From JAPOPJ01 sp964538885 (lineage in GTDB: Archaea > Thermoproteota > Nitrososphaeria > Nitrososphaerales > Nitrosopumilaceae): 64,000 nt of DNA. Positions within the stretch are counted from its first letter, which is position 1. Each line of letters starts with the position of its first letter. Shown in pieces: positions 8,999 through 17,220 of the stretch. The position numbers and the translations under genes were made by a program. Where the stretch lies: NCBI GenBank assembly GCA_964538885.1, contig CAZIHR010000041.1, positions 1 to 64,000 on the forward strand, given 5' to 3'. Below the pieces are notes generated by a model, which was not told the origin of the DNA, ran no database searches, and worked only from the letters and a program-made list of their open reading frames with translations.

Positions 8999-9565
8999 TC
9001 ATATATTCAAGCTGTTCGTATCAATTGTCAAAAAGAGTGGATCCTCATCAGTCTTCTCAAAATCAGCACCATACTGCTCAAACTCTAACTGCTCGTAGAA
9101 ATGCTTTGTCCATATGTCGTGAACCTGTTCTATGAATCTCTTGCGTCCCATTGACCGCAACAATTCATGAGCGATTTCATGAGATACCACGGTGCAATTC
9201 TTCTCTGCCAAAAATATCATATCTGTAGGATCCTTGGGTTTCTGCCACCACACCATTCCAAAGTTTTCTGCATGATACCCTTCACATGTACAGTCGGTCC
9301 ATGTGGGCCGAAAGTGACTCAGATAGAAATGATACGTATCAATGCCCCGCTGCTCATGATCACGTACAAGCGTGTGGGTATCGAGACGCTGAAAGATACT
9401 ACGTGGCTCTGTGATCAGCTCATCACATCTCACATCATAATCGATGCCAAATTTTCTCTTTATCCATATCTTGTAAAATAGACTCATCTGTCGAACATAC
9501 TCAAATTCGGGCCTACGTAAATGAAGATCTTTTTCCTTAACTACAAAAATAAAGTGAAGAAGCAT
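8999..9565 (-). CDS. Putative zinc-metallopeptidase-like protein (HEIAH motif)
   Basis: This 188-residue protein is not assigned to a named family. The motif SHEIAHELL (HEIAH at about residues 129-133) matches the HExxH zinc site of gluzincin/metzincin peptidases, sitting at the end of a hydrophobic-then-polar helix as expected. A WDCTC-like Cys pair (DCTCEGYH, about 91-98) and two Trp (MVWWQKP) precede it. Ten acidic and aromatic residues follow, with no clear third ligand. No signal peptide is seen, so an intracellular role is likely. An internal ATG at 9487 is an alternative start. The RAM-domain gene upstream ends 13 bases away, so they may be cotranscribed. Confidence 0.6.
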   Translation of the reverse strand: MLLHFIFVVKEKDLHLRRPEFEYVRQMSLFYKIWIKRKFGIDYDVRCDELITEPRSIFQRLDTHTLVRDHEQRGIDTYHFYLSHFRPTWTDCTCEGYHAENFGMVWWQKPKDPTDMIFLAEKNCTVVSHEIAHELLRSMGRKRFIEQVHDIWTKHFYEQLEFEQYGADFEKTDEDPLFLTIDTNSLNI

Positions 9566-9578
9566 GGCTGAAAAAAGC

Positions 9579-9818
9579 CTATGCCTGGCCCTCTATCCCC
9601 ATCAATGTAAGAGTAGATCGAATTTTTTCTATCTTTCTTATCTTCCAAGTGATCGTCTCACGGAGCTTTTCTACCGTGTCGGACTCGATCTTGACCAAAA
9701 TATCATATGCACCAAAGGTGCCATGAACTTCCTTGACACCTTCAAGTCCCTTCAATTGCCCTATAATCGCCTCCTCGGAGCCCAACTCACAATTTATCAA
9801 CACATATGCAGTTGCCAT
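9579..9818 (-). CDS. Lone Lrp/AsnC-type ligand-binding (RAM) domain protein
   Basis: The product, about 79 residues from ATG 9818, consists only of the effector-binding RAM domain of Lrp/AsnC regulators; the DNA-binding helix-turn-helix is absent. Typical features are AYVLINCELGSEE at the start, then VKEVHGTFGAYDILVKIES and a C-terminal strand with STLTLMGIEG. Such stand-alone RAM proteins form octamers or decamers that sense amino acids, and may modulate full-length Lrp proteins such as LysM in this window; that link is inference. An in-frame start 7 codons upstream (9839) would add a tail the family does not have. Confidence 0.8.
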   Translation of the reverse strand: MATAYVLINCELGSEEAIIGQLKGLEGVKEVHGTFGAYDILVKIESDTVEKLRETITWKIRKIEKIRSTLTLMGIEGQA

Positions 9819-9867
9819 GTTTGTAACATATAATGCCAATATATCAACAAACCGATTATGTGATATC

Positions 9868-10284
9868 CTAACTCTCCGATATTCGAATTATCGCATCCCA
9901 GATGGTCTTTGGCACAGGCATAACTGACAGTCTAGAGATCTTTACCAGCTCCCAATTCTGGAATTTATTATCAGATTTTATCTCGTCTAATGTGACTGGA
10001 CGCTTGAGTGGTTTCTTGTACTTTACATCCACCACGATAAAGCGCTTGTTATTCTCCTCAGGATTAGTATACGGTTGAGAGATCACCTCCATGATACCCA
10101 CTGCCTGTCTTTCGGCACCAGTATGATAGAACAATACCAGATCTCCCGGAGTCATCATACCCATATGCTTTAGCGCAAGATTGTTATGTACACCATCCCA
10201 TACAGTCGTCTTATCTTTTTTGAATGTTTCAAAGCTGTATCCACGGGGTCCGTCAGGTTCCTGTTTTGCAAGCCAATACTTCAA
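9868..10284 (-). CDS. EVE domain protein
   Basis: This 138-residue protein is a single EVE domain, a PUA-like fold that binds modified bases in RNA or DNA. It shows the family landmarks: MKYWLAKQEPDG at the start, TVWDGVHNNLALKHM, the PGDLVLFYHTG block with the aromatic pocket residues, and GIMEVISQPYTNP. The length equals that of bacterial and archaeal EVE proteins. EVE proteins are often near modification-dependent defence genes, but here the neighbours are a RAM protein and pheT, so a housekeeping RNA role is at least as likely. Confidence 0.88.
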   Translation of the reverse strand: MKYWLAKQEPDGPRGYSFETFKKDKTTVWDGVHNNLALKHMGMMTPGDLVLFYHTGAERQAVGIMEVISQPYTNPEENNKRFIVVDVKYKKPLKRPVTLDEIKSDNKFQNWELVKISRLSVMPVPKTIWDAIIRISES

Positions 10285-10333
10285 CTGTTTGGATCCAGAT
10301 CCGTATCTTTTATTTCTTCCAGTATTAAATGTC

Positions 10334-10497
10334 CCCCGGCTCTGACTCGCACAAGGTCATTGGTATTTAGCCAAAACCTCCCATGGGTTTTCTAACCGGG
10401 GTTGCCCACAATGTAGCATGCCTGGGTGAATCAGAAATCACCGGCATCAATACGATCTGCATCATTCCAATCCGTCTGCATGCCTGCTCTTGGGCAA
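10334..10497. ncRNA. Candidate structured RNA between pheT and the EVE gene
   Basis: Two self-closed domains abut. Domain A is closed by CCCCGG (10334-10339) with CCGGGG (10396-10401) and contains three hairpins: TGAC/GTCA (10343-10346 with 10356-10359, 9-base loop), TTGG/CCAA (10360-10363 with 10371-10374, 7-base loop) and AACC/GGTT (10375-10378 with 10386-10389, 7-base loop). Domain B is closed by TTGCCCA (10402-10408) with TGGGCAA (10491-10497) and holds a hairpin at 10418-10447 made of ATGCC/GGCAT plus GGTGA/TCACC. The cloverleaf topology lacks the TTC of a T-loop and correct junction lengths, so it is not an ordinary tRNA. TATA-like sequences exist for both strands (10307-10314 +; 10517-10525 -), so orientation is open. 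Confidence 0.4.
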
Positions 10498-10509
10498 TTA
10501 GATGCAATA

Positions 10510-12147
10510 CTAGTCAAATATTAATCCAGACAAGTAGACCTCAAAACCTGCAACAGGCACGCGTATTTTATAGCGTGCACATACATCAGGATCAATCTCA
10601 CCAACAAATCCCACCATCTTGCCATCTACAACTACTGCCGCTGTCCTACCTTCCCTAAATGGCGGCACACTCTGCATTCGCGTCTGGATTCTAATGCCGA
10701 ATCCAGTATCCAGTAACGACTGAAGAACCGACTTTGCCTCTGTAAAACTGGCAGTTCGATGTGCACTTACACATCCTACATTGACCGTCTCAGATATCTG
10801 ATTGCGTCCTCTAAAGACGATACCCGTCTCAAACAGCTTCTGTGGATATGAATAATGTATATTTCGTGATAGTACATCTACAAGACCCGGCATTATGGAA
10901 TCACGCAGTACTGTATATTCCCTGTTTTTGGGATCAATTACAGATATAATCTTCCTGTCTGACCTTCCAGATAAATCACAAAGAATCCGCTTGCTTGTAA
11001 GACTGGAGTTGAGTGCCTCCATATAGCCCAAGCCAACCATCAGTTGTCCCAGTGTCTTTAGTTGTATTGGGATGTGATGTGCCTGTCCAATTGTACATGA
11101 TGGGGACAGAGACGGCTCTAGGTTCTCTACACCATATCCTAATGCCACCTCCTCGACAAGATCCATTGGGCCCATTATATCAAATCTGTATGGAGGCACA
11201 ATACATACTATTGATCCATCTCTCAAAGATACACCAAGTCGAGCTCTCCTCAAAGATGAAGATATAGTACTGACAGATAGATTCAGACCCAACGTCTTGC
11301 CTACTAGATCTGGATCCAATACCAGCCTTCTTGATGACAACATTGGCGACGAGTTATTCACTCCTGAGATATCTACAGCTTCCAAAGAAAATCCTGCAGT
11401 CTGAAGCACCAATGCCACTACAGAAAGTACGTCTTCTACATCGCTTTTGCTGTTACCTGTGACCTCAACGAAGATGTTTTTTGTCTTGTGTGTCAACGCG
11501 GTTGCAGCAGCATTAATGACAGGTGGAAATGACACAGTATTGCCATCAGAATCCAAAATGATAGGTACGTGCTTTGAATTTCCCAGTATTTTCCCATATT
11601 CCCTTCCAACACCAGTATCTCTGAGAATCTCTGATGCTGTAAGCTTTGAGGTCGAGTCCAACGGGACAAATGAATGTGTTCGATTGGCAGTCGTATATGT
11701 GATAGGAAATGATATCTTGTCAAGATCGTGTATTCCAATCGAGGATTTTTTCCGTCTTCGTCCCATTCCAAGATGAAGATCTTCCTGCATTGATACAAGC
11801 TGTCTAATTAGCAGATCGTCTACCTTTCCACCTCTTGCAGCAATACCTGTAATGTATGGCCTGATACCTGTAACTCTCCATTCAACAGCAAGTGAGAGCT
11901 TGGCAGGTTTTTTTATCTTGAGACGAATCAAACCCGTATTGATTCCCAGCAGTCCCTGTAATCCCAGAGATATACCATAATCAGTCGAATAGTCAGGCCT
12001 GTTCGGACTGTATTCAACTCTGATGGTATCACCATCTTCAGATTCGATGTCCAATCCGATAAATGGAAGTGAGTCATACAGCTGCTTGGACGAAACTCGG
12101 CCCACTAGATTCTGCAAACGAGAACGAGACAATTCTACTACTGGCAT
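10510..12147 (-). CDS. pheT: Phenylalanyl-tRNA synthetase beta subunit
   Basis: PheT (545 residues) is the archaeal/eukaryotic-type beta subunit that pairs with PheS to form the (alpha-beta)2 enzyme charging tRNA-Phe. It begins with MPVVELSRSRLQNLVG, carries the B3/B4 editing region, a B5 domain and the inactive synthetase-like module (RDSIMPGLVDVLSRN, then FETGIVFRG). Length matches archaeal PheT (about 540-560) and lacks the bacterial N-terminal OB and C-terminal anticodon domains. It overlaps pheS by 10 bases, indicating an operon with pheS first. Confidence 0.95.
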   Translation of the reverse strand: MPVVELSRSRLQNLVGRVSSKQLYDSLPFIGLDIESEDGDTIRVEYSPNRPDYSTDYGISLGLQGLLGINTGLIRLKIKKPAKLSLAVEWRVTGIRPYITGIAARGGKVDDLLIRQLVSMQEDLHLGMGRRRKKSSIGIHDLDKISFPITYTTANRTHSFVPLDSTSKLTASEILRDTGVGREYGKILGNSKHVPIILDSDGNTVSFPPVINAAATALTHKTKNIFVEVTGNSKSDVEDVLSVVALVLQTAGFSLEAVDISGVNNSSPMLSSRRLVLDPDLVGKTLGLNLSVSTISSSLRRARLGVSLRDGSIVCIVPPYRFDIMGPMDLVEEVALGYGVENLEPSLSPSCTIGQAHHIPIQLKTLGQLMVGLGYMEALNSSLTSKRILCDLSGRSDRKIISVIDPKNREYTVLRDSIMPGLVDVLSRNIHYSYPQKLFETGIVFRGRNQISETVNVGCVSAHRTASFTEAKSVLQSLLDTGFGIRIQTRMQSVPPFREGRTAAVVVDGKMVGFVGEIDPDVCARYKIRVPVAGFEVYLSGLIFD

Positions 12148-13529
12148 TTACGTGCACTCCTCAGCCATCCCATGTCATTGTCGTAAAACTCCCGCACATC
12201 ATCAGATGCATATTTGAGCATGGCAATTCTCTCAATTCCACCTCCCCATGCTAAGACAGGTCCAGATATTCCCAGTGGTTCTGTCACCTCTGGTCTAAAT
12301 ATTCCCATTCCAAATAGCTCCACCCACTTGCCCAATTTCTCGTTGTACACCATAGTCTGTAGAGACGGTTCGGTATATGGAAAGAATGTCGGCCAGAACT
12401 TGATCTTAGTCAAGCCGATTCGCCTGTAGAATTCCTTTTGTATTCCCATCAGATCACGCAGAGTGGCATTTTGGCCCACAACAACTCCCTCCACCTGATG
12501 AAACTCTACCAAGTGTTTATAGCTGACCTTCTCATTTCTAAAGACTCGCCCTAGAGAGAAGATCCTAGCATCATCTGTATGATGTTCAGCCAAATATTTG
12601 ATTGTAACACATGTAGTGTGGGTACGAAGAACCATCTTCTGAGCTTCACTGAGCTTCCAGTCGTAATGCCAGCCCTTTTTGTGAGAATCAGATACGTTGC
12701 TGATCTGTTGCGACGTGGCAACATTTCCTGCATGTGTACGTTCAAGATAGAATGTATCTTGTAGTTCTCGTGCAGGATGATCCTGTGGAGTAAACAGTGC
12801 ATCAAAGTTCCAAAAGCTTGACTGCGACATATTGCCATATATCTCAGAGAATCCCAGAGTGATGAAGATCTCACGAATCTCATCAATTGTATCTTTGAGA
12901 GGATGTGTTCTTGCAATGGGTATTGTGGGCACATCTGCTTCCACATCAATGGCTCCGCGTACTGTCTCTGAGAGCAGCACTGTCTCAGCTTTTTTTGTCA
13001 GGTGCACCTCCCTTGCCTTTGTCACATCTTTTACAATATAATCAGGCCTGCCAGACAACAGAGCTAGATCATCATCAGATAGATCTTTAGCAGGTATTCT
13101 TCCTTTACCTATAATTTCCAGAGATCTCTCTCCAGGAAGAATTGACGGTGGATTCTGAAGTGTGACTAAACCATCAGAAGTTGCAATCCAGCCGTTTTGC
13201 CGCGCCATACCCATAGCAGCTCCAAATGCAGGACCAAGCTCTGCCTGTAAAGCATCTAGTTTTTTTGGCCCATCTCCAAGTAAATTTAACAATATCCGCT
13301 CTGGTAGTCCCCGACGTACAGCTTCGATGCCATTTCTTCCCAGAGCAATATGAGTAGTTGTAGATTCATTTACAGTTATAAGATCCTTAAGCCGGAGCCA
13401 CTCGATTCCACGGCGTATCTGATCAGATGAAAGTTTGGTTGATGTGGCAAGACCTTCAGGTGTCTGCTTTGGCGCGGCCTGCAAAGAAGAAATTATTTTT
13501 TTTTCAATATCATGAAGTATCTGTGACAA
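12138..13529 (-). CDS. pheS: Phenylalanyl-tRNA synthetase alpha subunit
   Basis: PheS (463 residues) is the catalytic subunit. An N-terminal winged-helix region (residues about 1-90, with KLSSDQIRRGIEWLRLKDLI) is followed by the class II core: the block HPARELQDTFYL, RTHTTCVTIKYL (motif 2 region), and motif 3 in LAWGGGIERIAMLKYA. FGMGIFRPEV lies in the amino-acid pocket region. Length and architecture are those of archaeal PheS. It is divergent from trpS, with only 51 bases between their starts, and is the first gene of pheST. Confidence 0.95.
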   Translation of the reverse strand: MSQILHDIEKKIISSLQAAPKQTPEGLATSTKLSSDQIRRGIEWLRLKDLITVNESTTTHIALGRNGIEAVRRGLPERILLNLLGDGPKKLDALQAELGPAFGAAMGMARQNGWIATSDGLVTLQNPPSILPGERSLEIIGKGRIPAKDLSDDDLALLSGRPDYIVKDVTKAREVHLTKKAETVLLSETVRGAIDVEADVPTIPIARTHPLKDTIDEIREIFITLGFSEIYGNMSQSSFWNFDALFTPQDHPARELQDTFYLERTHAGNVATSQQISNVSDSHKKGWHYDWKLSEAQKMVLRTHTTCVTIKYLAEHHTDDARIFSLGRVFRNEKVSYKHLVEFHQVEGVVVGQNATLRDLMGIQKEFYRRIGLTKIKFWPTFFPYTEPSLQTMVYNEKLGKWVELFGMGIFRPEVTEPLGISGPVLAWGGGIERIAMLKYASDDVREFYDNDMGWLRSARKCQ

Positions 13530-13580
13530 CAGCAGAAAGTTTGAAAAAGACTTTTTAAACCTTAACCTAAGTCAATTTGA

Positions 13581-14693
13581 ATGCCTGCAAATGATTTTGT
13601 TGTGACGCCATGGCATGTCGACGGCGACATCGACTATGAGAAATTGGTTGAAAGATTTGGGACAGAAAAGATCTCTCAAGAGCTTTTGTCTCGAATCAAA
13701 GATATTGCAGGCGAGGATCACTTTATGCTCAGAAGAGGAATATTTTTTTCACACAGAGATATGAACAGAATACTTGATGAATATTCTAAAGGCAACAAGT
13801 TTTTTTTGTACACAGGAAGAGGACCATCAGGCCACACGCACATAGGACACTTGGTGCCATGGGTCTTTGCAAAATGGATTCAAGATGTGTTTGATGTAAA
13901 CATGTACTTTCAAATAACTGATGATGAAAAATTCTACTCCAAACAAACTATAACGCTGGCAGACACAGCAAAATTTGCACGTGAGAATGCGCTAGACTTT
14001 ATAGCTCTTGGCTTTGATCCAGACAAGACAAAAATAATCATAAACACCAGAAATATCAAGACACTTTATCCGATTGCGGCACAAGTGGCAAAGAAAATCA
14101 ACTTTTCAAATACAAAGGCAACATTCGGATTTACAAAGGAGACAAACATAGGAATGATATTTTACACCTCACTGCAATCTGCACCATGTTTTATAGAAGA
14201 AGGACCAGTGCTAATACCGCTTGGAGTTGATCAAGATCCACATTTCCGGCTCACAAGAGACATTGCTCCAAAAATTGGAAGAACGAAACCAGCATTAATT
14301 CACAATATAATGGTGCCAGGACTGGGGGGGCCCGGCGGAAAGATGTCAGCATCAGATGAGAATGGAACCATATACACTACGGATTCGCCTGACATAGTGA
14401 GAAAAAAGATCAACAAATATGCGTTCTCGGGCGGACAGCCAGATATAGAACTACACAGAAAGCACGGCGGAAATCCCGACATTGATGTATCGTTCCAATA
14501 TCTCAGAATATTCTTCGAGCCAGACGATGACAAGCTAAAGTCAATTTATGAGGACTATAAATCAGGAAAGATGCTTACAGGTGAGCTCAAGGCAATACTG
14601 ATAGAAAAGATAAATAAATTTCTCATCAATCATCAGGAAAGACGAGAGAAAGCAAAAGGACATCTCGATCAGTTTCTCTTTGAGGACAGATGA
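13581..14693 (+). CDS. trpS: Tryptophanyl-tRNA synthetase
   Basis: TrpS (370 residues) is a class I synthetase of the archaeal/eukaryotic type. The N-terminus FVVTPWHVDGDIDYEKL is characteristic. The HIGH motif is HTHIGH at residues 85-90 and the KMSKS loop is KMSAS near residue 254. ITDDEKF and VDQDPHFRLTRDIAPK form parts of the tryptophan site. The next gene starts inside its stop (ATGA overlap). The tRNA-Trp gene lies about 8 kb to the left. Confidence 0.95.
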   Translation: MPANDFVVTPWHVDGDIDYEKLVERFGTEKISQELLSRIKDIAGEDHFMLRRGIFFSHRDMNRILDEYSKGNKFFLYTGRGPSGHTHIGHLVPWVFAKWIQDVFDVNMYFQITDDEKFYSKQTITLADTAKFARENALDFIALGFDPDKTKIIINTRNIKTLYPIAAQVAKKINFSNTKATFGFTKETNIGMIFYTSLQSAPCFIEEGPVLIPLGVDQDPHFRLTRDIAPKIGRTKPALIHNIMVPGLGGPGGKMSASDENGTIYTTDSPDIVRKKINKYAFSGGQPDIELHRKHGGNPDIDVSFQYLRIFFEPDDDKLKSIYEDYKSGKMLTGELKAILIEKINKFLINHQERREKAKGHLDQFLFEDR

Positions 14694-14971
14694 AATCAAA
14701 GATAGTCTGTGAGGACAAATACGAGGCGCAGAAGCTAGCAAGTCTGATTTACATCAAGGATACTGGTGAAGTAAATATTGCAGCCATCCTCAACGCTGTT
14801 GAAAATGAGATCGTCATTGAGTTGAGAGATAGATCCGTCCACAGTATACTCTTCAAAGATAAATCACAGGCAGAGACATTTGCGGATTTTATACAGTCAG
14901 TGACTGATGGAGTGCACAAGGTAATTACGGTGGTGACGCGCGGGGAAAAGGTCGAGTTTGAAAAGGCCTAA
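14690..14971 (+). CDS. Small hypothetical protein coupled to trpS
   Basis: I do not recognise this 93-residue soluble protein. It has an alternating helix/strand pattern (EAQKLASLIYIK, then EIVIELRDRSVHSILF, then QAETFADFIQSVTDG) compatible with a small alpha/beta fold; a distant Pcc1-like relationship was considered but is not supported by a clear motif. Its ATG overlaps the trpS stop by 4 bases, so it is translated with trpS. Its 3' end overlaps the small convergent ORF at 14968-15054 by 4 bases. Confidence 0.7.
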   Translation: MKSKIVCEDKYEAQKLASLIYIKDTGEVNIAAILNAVENEIVIELRDRSVHSILFKDKSQAETFADFIQSVTDGVHKVITVVTRGEKVEFEKA

Positions 14972-15054
14972 CTTAACACAAAAACAGCGTAAAGTGCAAC
15001 CGCACTAACGAGTGCCACAAGACTCAGTCCCAGTGCTTTCAGGTCGCCATTCAT
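14968..15054 (-). CDS. Tiny single-pass membrane protein (28 aa), candidate
   Basis: An ATG-initiated frame of 28 codons encodes MNGDLKAL followed by a continuous hydrophobic stretch (LSLVALVSAVALYAVFVL) and a two-residue tail, i.e. one transmembrane helix. A TATA-like AATTATAATT lies about 21-25 bases upstream of the ATG on the minus strand (15071-15080), which suits a leaderless mRNA. It is too short for automatic callers. Small one-helix subunits are common in respiratory complexes; no function can be given here. Confidence 0.5.
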   Translation of the reverse strand: MNGDLKALGLSLVALVSAVALYAVFVLS

Positions 15055-15219
15055 AAATCTAGCTTGAATTAATTATAATTAAAGTGTTGAGAATAATCGG
15101 TCATATCTCCCCGGAATAACCTCACAAATTAGAAATCAGCACGATATAATTCTAGTATGCTGTAATCATCTACCAACCAATTTTCTCGACATTATAAAAT
15201 GAAATTTCATCATCTCATT

Positions 15220-15549
15220 CTAGATCAGTGATCTGTCCATCTCAGCATCAAGTATCTCTTGCACTTTAAGAAAGTACAACTTTGTAGAATATGGCATGTC
15301 CTTCATATTGTCATCAACTACTATCATAAAGTATCGAACCGCCCTCTTAGAAATATCTAGATTGAATTTCATTGGCAGTATTGGATCCTGTATCACCTTG
15401 ATCTTGTCTTGTAACCACGGTGGAGCCATCTCTTTTGTCTCGGCAATTATCTTCTCGTACCAAAAAGACAGATTTTCAGGTTGCAGTCCCTGTTTTAGTG
15501 AGGACACATCAGAGTCTAGCTGGTTGAGCATATTGTTAATTATTGCCAT
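15220..15549 (-). CDS. Hypothetical protein, 109 aa
   Basis: I do not recognise this protein. It is soluble and mainly helical: an N-terminal amphipathic helix (NNMLNQLDSDVSSLKQGL), a Trp-containing middle (LSFWYEKIIAETKEMAPPWLQDK) and a C-terminal helical half with two Asp (YFMIVVDDNMKDMPY). No catalytic motif is evident. Codon usage is like that of neighbours, which supports a real gene. It stands alone between two non-coding gaps and is followed on the same strand by the 28-codon ORF. Confidence 0.6.
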   Translation of the reverse strand: MAIINNMLNQLDSDVSSLKQGLQPENLSFWYEKIIAETKEMAPPWLQDKIKVIQDPILPMKFNLDISKRAVRYFMIVVDDNMKDMPYSTKLYFLKVQEILDAEMDRSLI

Positions 15550-15663
15550 AAAACAAAATCCAGAAATAGCATTTTAGACCATATACTCAAAGATAGACAA
15601 GCTGTTTGTCAGCTAACACGTAGGCATTCATATATCACCACCCAATTTTTAGAAATAGATAGA

Positions 15664-16134
15664 TCAGGGCAACTGTAAGTTTCCATCAGAGTCAATCTGG
15701 GAGCTCTTTATTCGAGTGGTGGAGATCGGCATACCATCTTTTGCAAGTACCATAGGTACAGAGATTATACGGACAGGTGGAAGATTCTTCGCTGCTCGCA
15801 TCTTGTTTAATAGGACACCCTGCGCCTGTGTCTCTTCACTTGCCACCAATGCCTGAACATCCTTCTCAAGCACGGCGGGGCCAAAATCGCAGTCAAGTTT
15901 ACTTATCAGAAATGAGCTTCCCGCAAAACTTTCGCGGATGAAGGCATTCAAGGCATCAAGTCTGTCACCATATTTGTGAATTGGAGTCTTGCCCATCTGT
16001 TTTGCAAAATCGTCACTGGTGAGCCCGATGATGACATGTGATGATATGGAGAATGCCTTTGAGAGTAATCTCTTGTGCCCCTTGTGGATAATATCAAAGG
16101 TACCACCAGTAGCAACAAGATCAAACTCAGCCAC
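15664..16134 (-). CDS. coaD: Phosphopantetheine adenylyltransferase, archaeal type
   Basis: This 156-residue nucleotidyltransferase transfers AMP to 4'-phosphopantetheine, the penultimate step of coenzyme A synthesis. The HxGH signature appears as GGTFDIIHKGHKRLL (residues 11-25), and the ISTTRI segment near residue 143 corresponds to the second nucleotide-binding motif (the ISSTxI type). Length matches archaeal PPATs (about 150-160). It lies 21 bases after the secreted-protein gene start side and may share a transcript with it. Confidence 0.9.
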   Translation of the reverse strand: MAEFDLVATGGTFDIIHKGHKRLLSKAFSISSHVIIGLTSDDFAKQMGKTPIHKYGDRLDALNAFIRESFAGSSFLISKLDCDFGPAVLEKDVQALVASEETQAQGVLLNKMRAAKNLPPVRIISVPMVLAKDGMPISTTRIKSSQIDSDGNLQLP

Positions 16135-16155
16135 ACTATAAAAATTACATATGTA

Positions 16156-17220
16156 CTATTTCACACTTATCAGGACAAGCGGTCCCTGTACTGCTATTGG
16201 GACATTATCGCGGTTCCAAACAAAGGTCTCCACAAAGAACTCACCAGCACTATTAGGAACCCATTCTACTGCCGGACGGTGCAATTCGGTACCGGTATAT
16301 ACGCCATCATACTTGCCCACAAATTCAACAAAAGGCTGTTCACCAAATCGCTTTATTTGAACAAAATATGTGTACTCTGTCACCGGTAAATCAGGATGCG
16401 TCAAATACTTGATCCATGACTCGCTTACAATATTAGCTGTGGAGCCTATAGGGACTTCAGAAAGTGGAGTTCCCCAAGAGTCTGTAATGGCAACATTACC
16501 AATTACAACCTGCTTAACAAGGGATGTTCTTGGAATCTTTACATTGACAAAATCAGAATAAAACGTGTCAGATTCAGAGAAAAGATATAATCCCACCGCA
16601 TGTGAATTGATCGGCTGGTTGAATTCAAAGGAAACATTCTCGTTTGCGAATATGTCTTCAAGCAGAATTGTGTGAATTCCTACAAGTCGAGGCGGATCAA
16701 ATTTATCATAAAGCGCAACATGTATTTTAGCATCAGAGGTGGGTGCAGCACCATTACTTAGGACTCCAGAAAAGCTTAAGAGTCCATCAACATATAGTAT
16801 GTTACTTGCTTGAACTGCAAGCTGATTCAGTTTTGAGGAGGAAGAGTCAAATCCTACAAGATTTGAATTTGTTAACATGATCTCAGGATTTGGAGATTGT
16901 GACTTTATCATAAAGGGGGAAGAACCCATGGGCGGTATCACATCTAGGACTGTACGTCCCACGTTTGATTCCAATAAGTTGATACCTGTAGTACTGTAAA
17001 AATCAACATTTACCATAACATTGGTTATAGATGTCAAGGGATCGTTGTTTACAACCTGACCTATTACTACCGTATATCCCTCATCATCCCTGTACACAAA
17101 ATTGGAATCACTGGACAACAGTACTGCAAGTGTCATAGGAGTATCAGTTACTTCAGCCGAAAATCCAACTGATACTGGTAGTATCATGGCAGAAATGACA
17201 ACAAGAATAATACGATACAT
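16156..17220 (-). CDS. Secreted protein with FxLYD-like repeats
   Basis: The 354-residue product starts with a signal peptide (IILVVISAMILPVSVGFSAEV, cleavage likely after FSA). The remainder is beta-rich and lacks catalytic motifs. Two segments follow an FxLYD-like pattern of extracytoplasmic beta-sandwich domains: VIGQVVNNDPLTSITNVMVN with a following DFYSTTG, and LSFSGVLSNGAAPTSDAKIH with a following ALYDKFD. A third domain near the C-terminus (GEFFVETFVWNRDN) resembles a filamentation-type beta-sandwich. The protein is probably released or loosely attached outside the cell; its function is unknown. Its coding run is followed closely by coaD. Confidence 0.65.
   Translation of the reverse strand: MYRIILVVISAMILPVSVGFSAEVTDTPMTLAVLLSSDSNFVYRDDEGYTVVIGQVVNNDPLTSITNVMVNVDFYSTTGINLLESNVGRTVLDVIPPMGSSPFMIKSQSPNPEIMLTNSNLVGFDSSSSKLNQLAVQASNILYVDGLLSFSGVLSNGAAPTSDAKIHVALYDKFDPPRLVGIHTILLEDIFANENVSFEFNQPINSHAVGLYLFSESDTFYSDFVNVKIPRTSLVKQVVIGNVAITDSWGTPLSEVPIGSTANIVSESWIKYLTHPDLPVTEYTYFVQIKRFGEQPFVEFVGKYDGVYTGTELHRPAVEWVPNSAGEFFVETFVWNRDNVPIAVQGPLVLISVK

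Noticed and set aside
10334..10401. Degenerate tRNA gene in the pheT-EVE gap
   Set aside because: Cloverleaf topology is present, but there is no TTC T-loop, no D-loop GG, and junction lengths do not fit; kept as a structured RNA candidate instead.
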